A stretch of 64,000 bases of DNA from Bacillota bacterium. Its GTDB lineage: Bacteria > Bacillota > Clostridia > Christensenellales > Aristaeellaceae. Position 1 is the stretch's first letter; every line of letters begins with the position of its first letter. The notes beneath the pieces were generated by a model. The model saw only the letters and a list, made by a program, of their open reading frames with translations. It was not told the DNA's origin and ran no database searches. The DNA lies in contig JAEYRW010000118.1 in assembly GCA_023435435.1 (NCBI GenBank), positions 1 to 64,000 of the forward strand, written 5' to 3'. The position numbers and the translations under genes are program-made. Positions 41,427 to 51,899 of the stretch are shown here, piece by piece.

Positions 41427-41957
41427 ATGATGTGCGACGACTGCGGTGTCCGCCCCGCGAACTTTTTGCTCAAGGCGGTGACAGAGGACGGCGTCCGGGA
41501 AAAAAACCTGTGCGCGGTCTGCATGGCCAAGTACCAGCGCCGCATTCCCGGCCTTGATATTTCGAATCTGGCGGGGATTCTCAGCGGCATTCTTGAATCG
41601 AAAAATACCGAAAAGGCGGAAACTTACGACGAGGAGACGGACGCGCTCCAGTGTCCGGCCTGCGAAACCAGCTACGCCGAGTTCCGAAAGACCGGCAGGC
41701 TCGGCTGCGCCAAGTGTTACACGGCCTTCCGCAAGCCGCTTGAGTCGATGCTTTTGAAGGTGCACGGCAATTTGCAGCATGCGGGACGCATGCCCGGCGG
41801 CGTGCAGAACGACGCATCCCTGAAAATTTCAATCGACCGGCTGAAGCAGGACCTTGTCAAGGCCATTGCCGCCGAGGAATATGAACAGGCCGCGCAGATA
41901 CGCGATCAGATTCGCACCCTCAACGCGCAGCTCGAGGAGGCGGGAAAAAATGGTTAA
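41427..41957 (+). CDS. mcsA: McsB activator McsA (UvrB/UvrC-motif zinc protein)
   Basis: The 176-residue protein has four CxxC motifs (CDDC, CAVC, CPAC, CAKC) in two zinc-binding units and a C-terminal UVR motif (DLVKAIAAEEYEQAAQIRDQIRTL). McsA stimulates the arginine kinase McsB. I chose ATG 41427, giving MMCDDC, with GAGGGAG nine bases upstream; earlier in-frame starts overlap ctsR. It overlaps mcsB by eight bases. Confidence 0.93.
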   Translation: MMCDDCGVRPANFLLKAVTEDGVREKNLCAVCMAKYQRRIPGLDISNLAGILSGILESKNTEKAETYDEETDALQCPACETSYAEFRKTGRLGCAKCYTAFRKPLESMLLKVHGNLQHAGRMPGGVQNDASLKISIDRLKQDLVKAIAAEEYEQAAQIRDQIRTLNAQLEEAGKNG

Positions 41958-42978
41958 CTTCGTGCCCGCCCCCGAACAGGACGTCGTCGTCTCCAGCCGC
42001 GTGCGCCTGGCGCGCAACTTTGAGGACATACCGTTTTCGGTCAAGGAAACCGAGGAGCAGGCTGAACAGGTCATTGCCCGCGTTTCTTCCGCGATTCTGG
42101 AAGGCCCGCGCGGAAGCGCCTATGTCTTCCATCGCATGAACGAGCTTTCGGATTCCGACCGGCAGGAGCTCAACGAGCACCGGCTCATCTCCAACGAAAT
42201 GCTGGGCCTCAAGACCCGCGGCGCGGTGCTCATCTCCTCAGGGCGCAATGTTTCGGTGATGATGAACGAGGACGATCATTTGCGCGTGCAGGGGCTCATG
42301 CCCGGTCTCCAGCTCGAACGGAGCGCGGAGCTGGCCTTCGCGGTGGACGACGAGGTGGGGCAGAAGTATCCGCTGGCCTTCGACGCGCAGTTGGGTTATC
42401 TCACCTCGTATCCCACCGACGTTGGAACCGGCATGCGGATTTCGGCGGTTCTGCACCTTCCGGCGCTCACCGCCGCCCGGCAGATCGGCCCTGTGATGCA
42501 GGCGGTCGGAAAGCTCGGACTCACCGTCCGCGGCTTCTACGGCGAGGGCAGCGAGGTGCGCGGCAATATGTATGTGCTTTCGAACCAGCAGTCTTTGGGT
42601 AGGAGCGAGGGCGACATGCTCCGCTCCATGGGCGCGGCCGCCGAGCAGATCGTCGGCCACGAGCGGCAGATGCGCGAGCAGACCGAAAAGGCGGATATGC
42701 TTCTTTTGCAGGACCGGCTCATGCGCTCTTTGGGCGAGGTCATGAATGCCCGGCTCATGGGCGCCAAGGAAATGACCCGCAGACTTTCAGACATCCGCTA
42801 CGCGGCAAGCATGGGATACTTCCACGCGCCGCTGCGGGCACTCGACGAACTTTTGATGGATATGCAGCCCGGCTCCCTCGTAAAATACGCGGGCAGGCCG
42901 TTGTCGGACCGCGAGCGCGACGAGATGAGGAGCGACCTCATGAAAAAGCGTCTTGCGGAGATACAGACCATGGAATGA
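41950..42978 (+). CDS. mcsB: Protein arginine kinase McsB
   Basis: A 342-residue guanido-kinase-fold enzyme that marks proteins on arginine for ClpCP. VVVSSRVRLARNFEDIPF, catalytic loop MMNEDDHLRVQGL, DEVGQKYPLAFDAQLGYLTSYPTDVGTGMR and GFYGEGSEVRGNMYVLSNQQSLGRSE are family motifs. The start is ATG 41950 inside the end of mcsA, after GAGGAGG; the longer frame is out of the way of that site. Confidence 0.96.
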   Translation: MVNFVPAPEQDVVVSSRVRLARNFEDIPFSVKETEEQAEQVIARVSSAILEGPRGSAYVFHRMNELSDSDRQELNEHRLISNEMLGLKTRGAVLISSGRNVSVMMNEDDHLRVQGLMPGLQLERSAELAFAVDDEVGQKYPLAFDAQLGYLTSYPTDVGTGMRISAVLHLPALTAARQIGPVMQAVGKLGLTVRGFYGEGSEVRGNMYVLSNQQSLGRSEGDMLRSMGAAAEQIVGHERQMREQTEKADMLLLQDRLMRSLGEVMNARLMGAKEMTRRLSDIRYAASMGYFHAPLRALDELLMDMQPGSLVKYAGRPLSDRERDEMRSDLMKKRLAEIQTME

Positions 42979-42999
42979 AAATTCCCAAGCGGAGGTAAT

Positions 43000-45468
43000 A
43001 TGGCATACTTTGCAAAATTCACGGAACGCGGACAGCGGGCACTGCTCGCGGCGCAGCGCGAGGCGGCGCAGCTTGGCCGGACGTATGTCGGCACGGAACA
43101 CCTGCTCCTCGGCGTTTTAAATGACCCCGGCGCGGCGCAGCCAATTTTGAGGGAGATTTCCCTTGACACCGCGCGCGATGAGATCGTCCAGATCCTGGGA
43201 CGCGGCGACGACGATTCGCCCATCAAAACCATGGTCTACACCCCCCGCACCAAAAAGGTGCTGGAACAGTCCGTGCGCGAGGCGCGCGACCTCAAGCAAA
43301 ACTATGTGGGTGTCGAGCACATTCTGCTCGCCCTCATGCGGGAGCGCGAGGGCGTTGCGGCCCACGTGCTCATCAAGATGGGGCTCGACCTGACCAAGGC
43401 GCGGGAAGAGCTTCTGCGCGCCATCAACGGCCAGGAAGAGGGCGGAAACCTGCTTCCCGGCGGAAGCGAGGCGGAAACCCCGACCCTCGACCAGTTTGCG
43501 CGGGACCTCACCAAGGCGGCGCAGGTGGGCGAGCTCGATCCCGTCATCGGCAGGACCAAGGAGATCGAGCGCATCGTCCAGATTCTCTCCCGCCGCACCA
43601 AGAACAACCCGGTCCTGATCGGGGAACCCGGCGTCGGCAAGTCCGCCATCGTGGAGGGCCTTGCCCAGCTCATCGTCGAGGGCAACATTCCCGAAATCCT
43701 GCGCAACAAGCGCGTGGTCTCCCTGGACCTCGCCAGCATGCTCGCCGGGGCTAAGTACCGCGGCGAATTCGAGGAGCGGCTCAAAAACGCCATGGCAGAA
43801 ATCCGGAAGGCCGGAAATGTGGTGCTGTTCATCGACGAGCTTCATACCATCGTGGGCGCGGGCGCGTCTGAGGGCGCCATTGACGCGGCGAACATCCTGA
43901 AGCCGCTTCTGGCGCGCGGCGAGATGCAGTGCGTGGGTGCGACAACGCTCAACGAGTACCACAAGTATATCGAGAAGGACGCGGCCCTCGAGCGGCGCTT
44001 CCAGCCCGTCACCGTGGGCGAACCCTCCAAGGAGGAGTCCGTCGCCATCCTCATGGGTCTTCGCGACCGCTACGAAGCGCACCACAGGGTGCAGATTACC
44101 GATGAAGCCATCGAGGCGGCCGTGAACCTTTCCGACCGCTATATCTCCGACCGCTTCCTGCCCGACAAGGCCATCGACCTGATCGACGAGGCTGCGTCGC
44201 GGGTGCGCATCAAGGCGTTCACCGCGCCGCCGGACATGAAGGAGCAGGAGGCCCGGCTGGAGGCCCTCAACAAGGAGACGGAGGAAGCCGTGGCTCACGA
44301 GGACTTCGAGAAGGCGGCCCACCTGCGCGACCAGAAAAAACAGCTCAACAATGAGATGGCCGAGCGCCGCAACAAGTGGGAACAGCGCAGAAATTCACAG
44401 ATCGAGATTGTAGGCGAGGAGGAGGTCGCGCAGATTGTGTCCGCGTGGACGGGGATTCCCGTGTCCCGCATGACCGAGGACGAGGCCATCCGGCTGGTCA
44501 AGCTCGAAGAAATCCTTCATAACCGCGTGGTGGGCCAGAACGAAGCAGTCAAGGCAGTCGCCCGGGCCGTGCGCCGCGCGCGCGCGGGCCTCAAGGATCC
44601 CAACCGCCCCATCGGCTCGTTCATCTTCCTGGGGCCGACCGGCGTCGGAAAGACCGAATTGTGCAAGGCGCTGGGCGAGGCGCTGTTTGGCGACGAAAAC
44701 AGCATGATCCGCATCGACATGTCGGAGTATATGGAGAAGTTCTCCGTCTCCCGCATGATCGGCTCCCCGCCCGGCTACGTGGGCTACGAGGAGGGCGGGC
44801 AACTGACCGAAAAGGTGCGCAGAAAGCCCTACGCCGTGATCCTGTTTGACGAGGTGGAAAAGGCGCACCCGGACGTGTTCAACATTCTTCTGCAGATTCT
44901 CGAGGACGGCAGGCTGACCGACGGCCAGGGCCGCGTGGTGGATTTCAAGAACACCGTGGTGGTCATGACCAGCAACGCCGGCGCCCACGAGCTCAGGCGG
45001 CAGCGTTCCCTCGGCTTCGGTTCCTCCGCCGACGACGAAAAGGGCTACGAGATGATGAAGGACAACATCATGGACGAGGTGAAGAAGACGTTCCGGCCCG
45101 AATTCTTGAACCGCGTGGACGAAATCATTGTGTTCCACCCCCTCGAACAGGAGGAGATCGACGCCATCGCCAAGCTCATGATGGAGGGCGTCAAGGAGCG
45201 TCTGCGCGAACGCGGCATCGAGCTCGAGGTGGAGGACGAGGCGCTTCGGGTCATCAGCAAGTCCGGCTACGACCTGCAATACGGCGCGCGGCCTCTGCGG
45301 CGGGCGATCCAGCGCATGGTGGAGGATTCGCTGAGCGAGGAGATTCTCCTGGGCAACATCAAGCTCGGGGATCGCGTCCGCGCCTATTCCGAAAACGGCG
45401 AGCTGAAATTTACGCCCATCGAGATGGAACTGGAAGAGCTGAAGGCCATTCCGGCTGCCGAAAAATAG
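43000..45468 (+). CDS. clpC: ATP-dependent Clp protease ATP-binding subunit ClpC
   Basis: An 822-residue double AAA+ unfoldase: N-terminal repeat domain ([20 protein letters not shown]), first P-loop [11 protein letters not shown] linker [17 protein letters not shown], second P-loop GPTGVGKTE and C-terminal D2-small domain. It feeds tagged or damaged proteins to ClpP. GGAGG lies seven bases before the ATG, 21 bases after mcsB. clpP is not in the window. Confidence 0.98.
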   Translation: MAYFAKFTERGQRALLAAQREAAQLGRTYVGTEHLLLGVLNDPGAAQPILREISLDTARDEIVQILGRGDDDSPIKTMVYTPRTKKVLEQSVREARDLKQNYVGVEHILLALMREREGVAAHVLIKMGLDLTKAREELLRAINGQEEGGNLLPGGSEAETPTLDQFARDLTKAAQVGELDPVIGRTKEIERIVQILSRRTKNNPVLIGEPGVGKSAIVEGLAQLIVEGNIPEILRNKRVVSLDLASMLAGAKYRGEFEERLKNAMAEIRKAGNVVLFIDELHTIVGAGASEGAIDAANILKPLLARGEMQCVGATTLNEYHKYIEKDAALERRFQPVTVGEPSKEESVAILMGLRDRYEAHHRVQITDEAIEAAVNLSDRYISDRFLPDKAIDLIDEAASRVRIKAFTAPPDMKEQEARLEALNKETEEAVAHEDFEKAAHLRDQKKQLNNEMAERRNKWEQRRNSQIEIVGEEEVAQIVSAWTGIPVSRMTEDEAIRLVKLEEILHNRVVGQNEAVKAVARAVRRARAGLKDPNRPIGSFIFLGPTGVGKTELCKALGEALFGDENSMIRIDMSEYMEKFSVSRMIGSPPGYVGYEEGGQLTEKVRRKPYAVILFDEVEKAHPDVFNILLQILEDGRLTDGQGRVVDFKNTVVVMTSNAGAHELRRQRSLGFGSSADDEKGYEMMKDNIMDEVKKTFRPEFLNRVDEIIVFHPLEQEEIDAIAKLMMEGVKERLRERGIELEVEDEALRVISKSGYDLQYGARPLRRAIQRMVEDSLSEEILLGNIKLGDRVRAYSENGELKFTPIEMELEELKAIPAAEK

Positions 45469-45481
45469 CGACATCCATCGG

Positions 45482-45515
45482 GGAGCGTCCGGAAGGGCGC
45501 TCCTCTTCGATTATC
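45482..45515 (+). terminator. Possible terminator after clpC
   Basis: GGAGCG pairs with CGCTCC around a 10-base loop; the following TCTTCGATTATCTTT is a poor T-tract. Confidence 0.4.
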
Positions 45516-45621
45516 TTTCGCCCAAACGCAACTATTTTGTTGATGCGGCGCTGATCATTTGGCGGTAAAATGAAAAGGTCAAAAGATTCCATGTGTTGTG
45601 GAAAAGGGGGAATGGGCGGAC

Positions 45622-46812
45622 ATGCGCAAACTGCGGATCGGACTTTTCAACGACTCCTTTTTTCCCATGATCGACGGTGTCGTTATGGTGGTGGATCACT
45701 ACGCCAGACGGATGAGCCAATATGCGGACGTCACGGTGTTCGCGCCCCAAGTGGGCGAATACGAATTCGATCGGCTGCCGTATAAAACCGTGCTGAGCAG
45801 ATCGATCTCCGCGGGACAAGCCGATTACCGCATCCCGCTCGCCAACGCAGATCCCGCCTTTCACCGCGCGCTCGAGGCTTCCGAGCTGGATATCGTACAC
45901 AGCCATTCTCCGTTTTTGATCGGCAAGGCTGGAATTCGGTACGCCAGGCGAAACGCCATCCCGTCCATCGCCACGCTGCACACGCAATTTCATTTTGAGT
46001 TTGAACGGGTGGTGCGCGCCAAAGGACTGACCAAACTGGCGGTCAGCCGGATGATGCGGGTGTTCAATGATGCGGACGAGGTTTGGACGCTCAACGAGCG
46101 CATGGTAAAGCTCTATCAGGAAACATACGGCGGCCGCAAGATTCCCGTCGTCGCCCGGAATGCCACGGACCTGCGCCTATGCGACAAAGCCCTCGCGATC
46201 AGCCAGGTCAATCAAAAATACGCCCTGCGCCCGGACGAGCGCGTGCTTCTGTATGTGGGGCGCATGGATTCGCTCAAGAACATTTCGACCATCATCGGCG
46301 CGCTGGATCTGCTGCGAAAACGGAGCGCCTTACCGTATAAAATGCTCTTCGTGGGCTCGGGAAAGGATCAGGCTTTGTATATGGACGAGGTTTCCCAAAA
46401 GGGCCTGTCGGACCGGGCGATTTTTTGCGGTCGGATTACTGACCGGGCGGCTCTCGCGCAAATCTACGCCCGTGCGGATCTTTTCCTGCTGCCATCCCTG
46501 TTCGACGCAAATTCGCTGGTGCAGATCGAAGCAGCGTCCCAGGGAACACCGACTCTCTTCGTGCGAGGCTCCGTGACCAGCGCATCGGTGGTCGACGGGG
46601 AAAACGGTTTCCTGTGTGAAAACACGCACGCGTCGGTGGCCGCGCGGATTGAGGAGATTTTCAAATCCCCGGCGTCTCTCGCGCGTGCGGGGGAAGGCGC
46701 GCACCGGGACCTCTATCGGACGTGGGAAGAGGCAGCGGACGAAGCTTACGATCGCTATCTCCTTCTGACCGCCTCTCAGACAGCGCAGGCGATCCAGCCG
46801 CGCGGAGAATGA
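45622..46812 (+). CDS. Glycosyltransferase family 4
   Basis: A 396-residue GT-B enzyme. The N-terminal acceptor domain begins RIGLFNDSFFPMIDGVVMVV, with VHSHSPFLIGKAG and TLHTQFHFEF; the C-terminal donor domain has LLYVGRMDSLKNI, LFVGSGKD, AIFCGRI and the E-x7-E-like site PSLFDANSLVQIEAASQGTPTL. The pattern resembles alpha-monoglucosyldiacylglycerol synthases and other MgtA-like lipid glycosyltransferases; the real acceptor is unknown. Start is ATG 45622 or GTG 45598; neither has a perfect ribosome binding site. Confidence 0.88.
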   Translation: MRKLRIGLFNDSFFPMIDGVVMVVDHYARRMSQYADVTVFAPQVGEYEFDRLPYKTVLSRSISAGQADYRIPLANADPAFHRALEASELDIVHSHSPFLIGKAGIRYARRNAIPSIATLHTQFHFEFERVVRAKGLTKLAVSRMMRVFNDADEVWTLNERMVKLYQETYGGRKIPVVARNATDLRLCDKALAISQVNQKYALRPDERVLLYVGRMDSLKNISTIIGALDLLRKRSALPYKMLFVGSGKDQALYMDEVSQKGLSDRAIFCGRITDRAALAQIYARADLFLLPSLFDANSLVQIEAASQGTPTLFVRGSVTSASVVDGENGFLCENTHASVAARIEEIFKSPASLARAGEGAHRDLYRTWEEAADEAYDRYLLLTASQTAQAIQPRGE

Positions 46813-47448
46813 TACCTACTCCTTTTATTTCGTCGTTGTGCCGGGTCTTTTTTCGCCCTGCTTTGCCGCTCTCCGTTCGACATAGGCGGAAAGTTCCCCT
46901 GGCTGCGACGCGTCGCTTCGAATCCAAGGCGCGCCGAACGAAGTCGGCACAGTCGAAAAGCGACTTGGTTTGTCGCGGTGTACCGTGACAGACCAATCTC
47001 GCAGAGAATAAATTCTCTCGACGCTCTGAACCCAATGACACTCCTGCGCAATCCCCAGAAGGACCGAGAAGCCCGGCGCGTCTTTTCGCCCAAGAGGCGG
47101 GCTGTTCAAGACAAAGTATTGAACAGCCCGGTCGCACGACAGCTTCGCTTTCGGCGAAGTTATCCCTACGGGACTGAATTACACGCATTTCATGCGACAA
47201 ATATACCGGCGCGACTTTGATTGCCACCGGCAATCAAACCTTCGGCGTCGCGATCGGCTTGACGCAGCTCTGCTACGCCTGCGCCCCGGCCCCTTGCTTT
47301 GAACGAAAATCCGCTGCCGTTTTCTTCTCTCGATATTTCTGCGTCTTGCTCGAAAGCGGTATAAAGCCTCCGGAGAGACCTTAAGCCGCGCCTCTTTCAA
47401 GCGGCGCGGCGGCGTACAGACGTAATTCCCAGGGTTCTCCCGGTAACC
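46813..47448. other. Hairpin-rich intergenic region without a convincing gene
   Basis: This 636-bp stretch is the only long gap in the window. It holds many inverted repeats: GTTTGTCGCGGT/ACCGTGACAGAC (46967-46992), AGAGAA/TTCTCT (47002-47017), GGGCTGTTCAA/TTGAACAGCCC (about 47098-47128), CTTCGC/GCGAAG (about 47142-47158), CGCAT/ATGCG (47183-47195), TTTGATTGCC/GGCAATCAAA with a three-base loop (47216-47238) and CCGCGCC/GGCGCGG (47385-47408). Several short frames are open, but none has a ribosome binding site, domain or usual codon pattern. It may be a structured RNA or a copy of a dispersed non-coding repeat. Confidence 0.55.
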
Positions 47449-49812
47449 TCATTGAAAAATCGACTTTTCTCCCGATTCGATTTCATCGTTTCCGTCCGAT
47501 CCCCGAAACATGTTTGTAATGCCGTTCAAAAGACCTCCCGGCGAATACCGAACCGCCGTGCTTTCCGTGCCTGTCACGAGTTTTCCCATTTCGAAAAGCA
47601 GCTTATGGCGGGGGATGACCGAGTACGCGTGTTCCGCGCCGAGGTCCGCGCCCGTGTCCGTAAAGCGCAGCTGTTCGCCCGCGGCGCCGGAGAGGATGCC
47701 CACGATGTCGTACGCGCCGCCCGTGTTCCGGACAACCAGATATTCCGCGTAGGGACTGACGGCGGTGAACCCGATCACCGGCGTTTCGCCCGGCATGCTT
47801 GTGATCGTCAGGTCGGACACGGGTTGGGGCGTGTCCCAGATGTCTGAAACGGCCATTTCGTCCGTATTTCCTTCAAAAAGCTCGCTGACGGCATACTCCG
47901 ACGGGGTGCTTGCGGAAGCCAGCACAACGCGGTTCTCATTTTCGAGGGCATATCCGTCCACCAGCAGCACGTTGATGCCGGAGGGCAGCGAAAAGTCCCG
48001 CCCGCTCAAACTTTGGGAAATTTGCGAGAGAAAGCCCGCGCACACCTTTGCCGCGTATCCGCCGCCGCTCACCGAGGCCGCCATGCCACCGTTCGCGTTG
48101 GAGTCGAGTCCCATCCATACCGCCACGGAAATTTCGGGTGTGTACGCCACCGTCCACGCGTCGCTGGTATCTCCATTGGGGAGTCCCGCCGTGCCGGTCT
48201 TGGCGGCGACGGGGAAGGGGAGTGCGGAAAGCGCCTTGGCCGTGCCCGTCCGCGCGGCTGTTTTCAGCATGTCCGTCAGGATGTACGCGCTCTGGGTGGT
48301 CACGGCCCGCGCGTCTTCCGCCGCATATTCGTAGACCAGGTTTCCGTACCGGTCCTCGATTTTACGGATCAGATGTGCCTCGTGCACCGTGCCGCCGTTG
48401 GCCAGCGCCGCATAGGCCGTGCACATCTCCTCGGGCGTTACCCCGTAGGTCATCGATCCCAGCGCAAGCGCCAGATTCCGATCCCCGCTGTCAATGGGCA
48501 ATCCGAACGCCTTGGCGTATTTCACGATGGCGTCCACGCCCACCGTGTCCGCCAGATCCACCGTCGCCGCGTTCATGGATTTGGAAAGTGCGGCGCGCAG
48601 CGTCACCTGCCCGCTGTATTTCCCGCCCGCGTTCCCCGGTGCGTATCCGTTCGCATAGGTTCGCTGTACGTCGTACGCCGGGCTTGTGGGCACATACCCG
48701 TACCGGTCAACCGCCGCCGCGTAGGTGGTGAGCGGCTTGATGGACGATCCCGGCTGACGGCTCGACTGCGTCGCGCGGTTGAGCCCGCGCCGCACGACGT
48801 ACTCCCGTCCGCCGACGAGGGCCACCACTTCTCCGTTTTCGACGTTCATGGCGATGAGCGCCCCCTGTGCCGCCGCCTCGGGATAGTAGGAACTATCCTC
48901 CATGGTTGCCTCAGCCGCTTTCTGCGCGTCCGCGTCCAGGGCGGTGTAGATGGCGTATCCCCCAGAGAGCAGTTCCTCCGCGCTGATGCCGAGCACCTCT
49001 TCCGCCTCGCGCGCCGCCTCGTCGACGTACCAGCCGTAATCACCGGATGCGGACGCCGTGGCGGAAACGTCGATAACCTCTGCTTCCGCCGCGTCCGCCT
49101 GCGCCTGGGTAATATATCCGTTTTCCACCATTGCGGCGAGCACGTACTCCCGCCGTCCCTTGGCGGCGCTGAGGTTTACGTTGGGCGCGTAGTTGGACGG
49201 CGATTTAATGACGCCCGCCAGCAGAGACGCTTCCCCGAGCGTCAGCTCCTGCGCGCTCTTGCCGAAATATTTCTCGGCCGCCGTACCGATGCCATACGCA
49301 CCGTTTCCGAAATACACCACATTGAGATACGCCTCGAGAATCTGATCCTTCGTGAGTTGCCGCTCGAGCTGCGTGGCGAGAATGGCTTCCTGAAACTTCC
49401 GGGAGAGCGTTTTTTCGCTGGTAAGGTGGGTGAGCTTGATGAGCTGCTGGGTGATCGTCGAAGCGCCCTGGGCGTACGAAAGGGTTTTCACGTCATGCCA
49501 GACAGCGCCCGCGATGCGCTGAAGATCCACGCCTCCGTGCTTATAAAACCGCGCGTCCTCCGCGGCGACAAACGCCTCCGGCACATAGGACGGCAAGGAA
49601 CCGATGGACACAAATACCCGGTTTTCGCTGGCGAACAGGCTCCCGGCCACCTCGTCATTGGCATCGAACACCTGCGTGGCAAGCTGGACGTCGTAAATTT
49701 TACTGACATCCAACTTTTCCCAATGCGCCAGGTCAAGTTCCCACAAGAACGCGCCGACGGCAACCACCGCAAGCGTGCCGAGGGACAAAAGGACAATCGT
49801 TTTTTTGCGCAT
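47449..49812 (-). CDS. pbpA: Penicillin-binding protein 1A (bifunctional transglycosylase/transpeptidase)
   Basis: A 787-residue class A PBP. After a short cytoplasmic start and one membrane segment comes the GT51 domain (AAEDARFYKHGGVDLQRIAGAV, GASTITQQLIKLTHL, YLNVVYFGNGAYGIG) and then the transpeptidase domain with SSRQPGSSIKPL (active serine in SSIK), SMN and KTGTAG. The last 150 residues form a fibronectin-like tail (VSDLTITSMPGETPVIGFTAVSPYAEYLVV). It builds and cross-links peptidoglycan outside the membrane. ATG 49812 is eight bases after AGGGGG; two codons just upstream could also serve. Confidence 0.95.
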   Translation of the reverse strand: MRKKTIVLLSLGTLAVVAVGAFLWELDLAHWEKLDVSKIYDVQLATQVFDANDEVAGSLFASENRVFVSIGSLPSYVPEAFVAAEDARFYKHGGVDLQRIAGAVWHDVKTLSYAQGASTITQQLIKLTHLTSEKTLSRKFQEAILATQLERQLTKDQILEAYLNVVYFGNGAYGIGTAAEKYFGKSAQELTLGEASLLAGVIKSPSNYAPNVNLSAAKGRREYVLAAMVENGYITQAQADAAEAEVIDVSATASASGDYGWYVDEAAREAEEVLGISAEELLSGGYAIYTALDADAQKAAEATMEDSSYYPEAAAQGALIAMNVENGEVVALVGGREYVVRRGLNRATQSSRQPGSSIKPLTTYAAAVDRYGYVPTSPAYDVQRTYANGYAPGNAGGKYSGQVTLRAALSKSMNAATVDLADTVGVDAIVKYAKAFGLPIDSGDRNLALALGSMTYGVTPEEMCTAYAALANGGTVHEAHLIRKIEDRYGNLVYEYAAEDARAVTTQSAYILTDMLKTAARTGTAKALSALPFPVAAKTGTAGLPNGDTSDAWTVAYTPEISVAVWMGLDSNANGGMAASVSGGGYAAKVCAGFLSQISQSLSGRDFSLPSGINVLLVDGYALENENRVVLASASTPSEYAVSELFEGNTDEMAVSDIWDTPQPVSDLTITSMPGETPVIGFTAVSPYAEYLVVRNTGGAYDIVGILSGAAGEQLRFTDTGADLGAEHAYSVIPRHKLLFEMGKLVTGTESTAVRYSPGGLLNGITNMFRGSDGNDEIESGEKSIFQ

Positions 49813-49878
49813 GCACATCACCCCCTATGATTTTGTACAATTAAGCCAGATATATGCAGGCTCGGAAGAACTTGTTCA

Positions 49879-49907
49879 TGGACATATTTACGAAATATAC
49901 GTATAAT
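49879..49907 (+). promoter_or_regulatory. Sigma-A promoter of the FtsH-like gene
   Basis: TGGACA (49879-49884), 17 bases, TATAAT (49902-49907), 24 bases before the start codon, within an A/T-rich patch. Confidence 0.75.
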
Positions 49908-49931
49908 ATTATGTAGATTCTGACGAGGGTG

Positions 49932-51473
49932 ATGAGATTGTTCAAACGATACAACCTGCCGATTCTTCTGGCACTGGGGGTCATGCTCATGGGCGGCGCG
50001 CTTTTGATGGCAAGCGCGATGAGCCCGCGCGCCATCGACATTACCTCCCGCGCGCTGCTCGCCGCGGGCTGCATCGCGATCATTGCGGTGTCCGCCTTGG
50101 GGCTCGGGGGAAGAAAGAGCCCCGCCTACACAAAATTTGGCCGCGACGCGCTTATTACAAAGGAGACGGGGCTCACCTTTGAAGACGTTGCCGCCAACGC
50201 GGAGGCCAAGCAGAGCCTCGAGGGACTCGTCGACTACCTGAAGGATCCGCAGAAGTACGCGAGCTTCGGCGCGCGCATGCCGCGCGGCGTAATGTTTTAC
50301 GGCCCCCCCGGCACGGGCAAGACCCTTCTCGCCCGGGCGCTGGCCGGGGAGGCGGGCGTGCCATTTTTTGCCATGTCGGGTTCCGACTTTGTGCAGATGT
50401 ACGTCGGCGTGGGCGCCAGCCGCGTGCGGGATTTGTTCGCGGGCGCGAAAAAGGCAGGGAAGTGCGTCATCTTCATCGATGAAATCGACGCGTTGGGCCG
50501 CCGCAGAAGCGACCAGTCTTCCGACGAGCGCGATCAGACGCTGAACGCGCTTTTAAACGAGATGTCCGGCTTCCGCACGGGAGACGGCGTCATCGTCATC
50601 GCGGCGACCAACCGCATCGAGACCCTCGACCCCGCGCTTCTGCGCCCGGGCCGCTTCGACCGGCAGATCGAGGTGGGGCTCCCCGGCTTGAACGAACGGC
50701 TCGACATCCTGACGCTCCACAGCAAGAACAAGCCCCTGGCGCCGGACGTCGACCTCGCCCAGCTCGCCCGCGAAACATGCGCGTTTTCAGGCGCCTCCCT
50801 CGAGTCCCTTCTCAATGAGGCGGCGATTCTCGCGGCCCGCAGGGAATCGGACGAAATTGAGCGCGGCGACATCGACCAGGCGTTTTACCGCACGGTGGCG
50901 GGCGCGGACGGCGTCTCCGCGGCGACCCCCGACGAGCGATGCACAATCGCCCTTCACGAGGCGGGCCACGCAATTGTTCTGCGCACGCTGACGCCCGAAT
51001 CGCGGCTCAAGCGCGTGAGCATCCTTCCGGCCAGCCGCGGGGCGCAGGGGTATAACCTCGCCATCCCCACGGAAAAGGTGCTTCACAAAAAGACGGACAT
51101 CGAAAACCAGATCATGGTGTTCCTGGGCGGCCGCGCGGCGGAGCTGCTCGTGGGCGGTGAAGACGCGCTCACCTCCGGCGCGTCCAGCGACATCGCCCGC
51201 GCCACGGAGCTTGCGGGAACCATGATCATGGAACTGGGCATGGGGGATAGCCCCGCCGTGTCGCTGCGCACGCTTTCAAACGTCTGCGGGGGAAGCGGCT
51301 CCGCCGAAGCCGCCTGCCGCGACGCGCTTTCAGCTCTCTATCAGAAGGCGCGCGGCATCCTGGAAGAGCACATCAACGAGCTTCTGACGCTCACCGAGGC
51401 GCTTCTTGACAAGGAGACCCTGGACGCCGAGGAAATCGAAGCGCTTTTTTCCTCCGAAAAGGCGACCGCGTAG
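49932..51473 (+). CDS. ftsH: FtsH-like membrane AAA metalloprotease, minimal form
   Basis: A 513-residue protease: two membrane segments (about residues 10-30 and 39-59) joined by only about nine residues, then the AAA domain (Walker [13 protein letters not shown], Walker [11 protein letters not shown], second region of homology [21 protein letters not shown]) and the zinc protease domain (ALHEAGHAI, and the third ligand region [16 protein letters not shown]). Normal FtsH has about 70 outer residues between the membrane segments; they are missing here, and the C-terminus is short. It may be a paralogue with a sporulation or quality-control role; spoIIAA follows. Confidence 0.9.
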   Translation: MRLFKRYNLPILLALGVMLMGGALLMASAMSPRAIDITSRALLAAGCIAIIAVSALGLGGRKSPAYTKFGRDALITKETGLTFEDVAANAEAKQSLEGLVDYLKDPQKYASFGARMPRGVMFYGPPGTGKTLLARALAGEAGVPFFAMSGSDFVQMYVGVGASRVRDLFAGAKKAGKCVIFIDEIDALGRRRSDQSSDERDQTLNALLNEMSGFRTGDGVIVIAATNRIETLDPALLRPGRFDRQIEVGLPGLNERLDILTLHSKNKPLAPDVDLAQLARETCAFSGASLESLLNEAAILAARRESDEIERGDIDQAFYRTVAGADGVSAATPDERCTIALHEAGHAIVLRTLTPESRLKRVSILPASRGAQGYNLAIPTEKVLHKKTDIENQIMVFLGGRAAELLVGGEDALTSGASSDIARATELAGTMIMELGMGDSPAVSLRTLSNVCGGSGSAEAACRDALSALYQKARGILEEHINELLTLTEALLDKETLDAEEIEALFSSEKATA

Positions 51474-51521
51474 CCCGCGCGCATTTCTCCCCGCGTCCGA
51501 CAAAGATAGACCTTCTTCATA

Positions 51522-51551
51522 AAAGGATACGACGCCCCGTCCATGGAATCA
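51522..51551 (+). promoter_or_regulatory. Sigma-H promoter of the spoIIA operon
   Basis: AAAGGATAC (51522-51530), 12 bases, ATGGAATCA (51543-51551) match the sigma-H consensus RnAGGAwWW - N11-12 - RnnGAATww at nearly all fixed positions. spoIIA is sigma-H dependent in Bacillus and Clostridium. Confidence 0.8.
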
Positions 51552-51584
51552 TCCCTACGCGAGTACATGCGAAAGGGTGGTTCC

Positions 51585-51890
51585 ATGGTTTGTTTTGAAA
51601 AAAGGGGAGGACGGCTCGTTGTGTTTCTGGAAGGCGAGCTCGATCACAGAAGCGCCGCGTCCATGCGCGCCGAGATCGACAACCAGCTGCGCGACCGGCG
51701 GGTGATGGAGCTTGTGATCGATTTGGGCGGGATCAGCTTCATGGACAGTTCCGGCATCGGGCTGGTTCTCGGCCGCTATAAGATCATGGCCCAGCGCGGC
51801 GGCATCGTGCGCGTTTCAAGGCCGGATCCGCGCACGGACAAGCTCTTTGGGCTGTCGGGCGTTTACACTCTCGTCGAGCGAATGGCGTAG
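51585..51890 (+). CDS. spoIIAA: Anti-sigma-F factor antagonist SpoIIAA
   Basis: A 101-residue STAS-domain protein with VVFLEGELDHRSAASMRAEID and the phosphorylation site FMDSSGIGLVLGRYK. Dephosphorylated SpoIIAA releases sigma-F from SpoIIAB in the forespore. ATG 51585 follows AAAGGGTGG; the longer frame from 51543 begins inside the sigma-H promoter and is rejected. Confidence 0.97.
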   Translation: MVCFEKRGGRLVVFLEGELDHRSAASMRAEIDNQLRDRRVMELVIDLGGISFMDSSGIGLVLGRYKIMAQRGGIVRVSRPDPRTDKLFGLSGVYTLVERMA

Positions 51891-51899
51891 GAGGGGCGT

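Noticed and set aside
46661..47233. Open frames on both strands in the 46813-47448 gap
   Set aside because: No ribosome binding sites, several frames equally open, and the DNA is full of hairpins; treated as non-coding.
46967..47238. CRISPR array
   Set aside because: The repeats here are hairpins of different sequence, not equal direct repeats with unique spacers; no cas genes are present.
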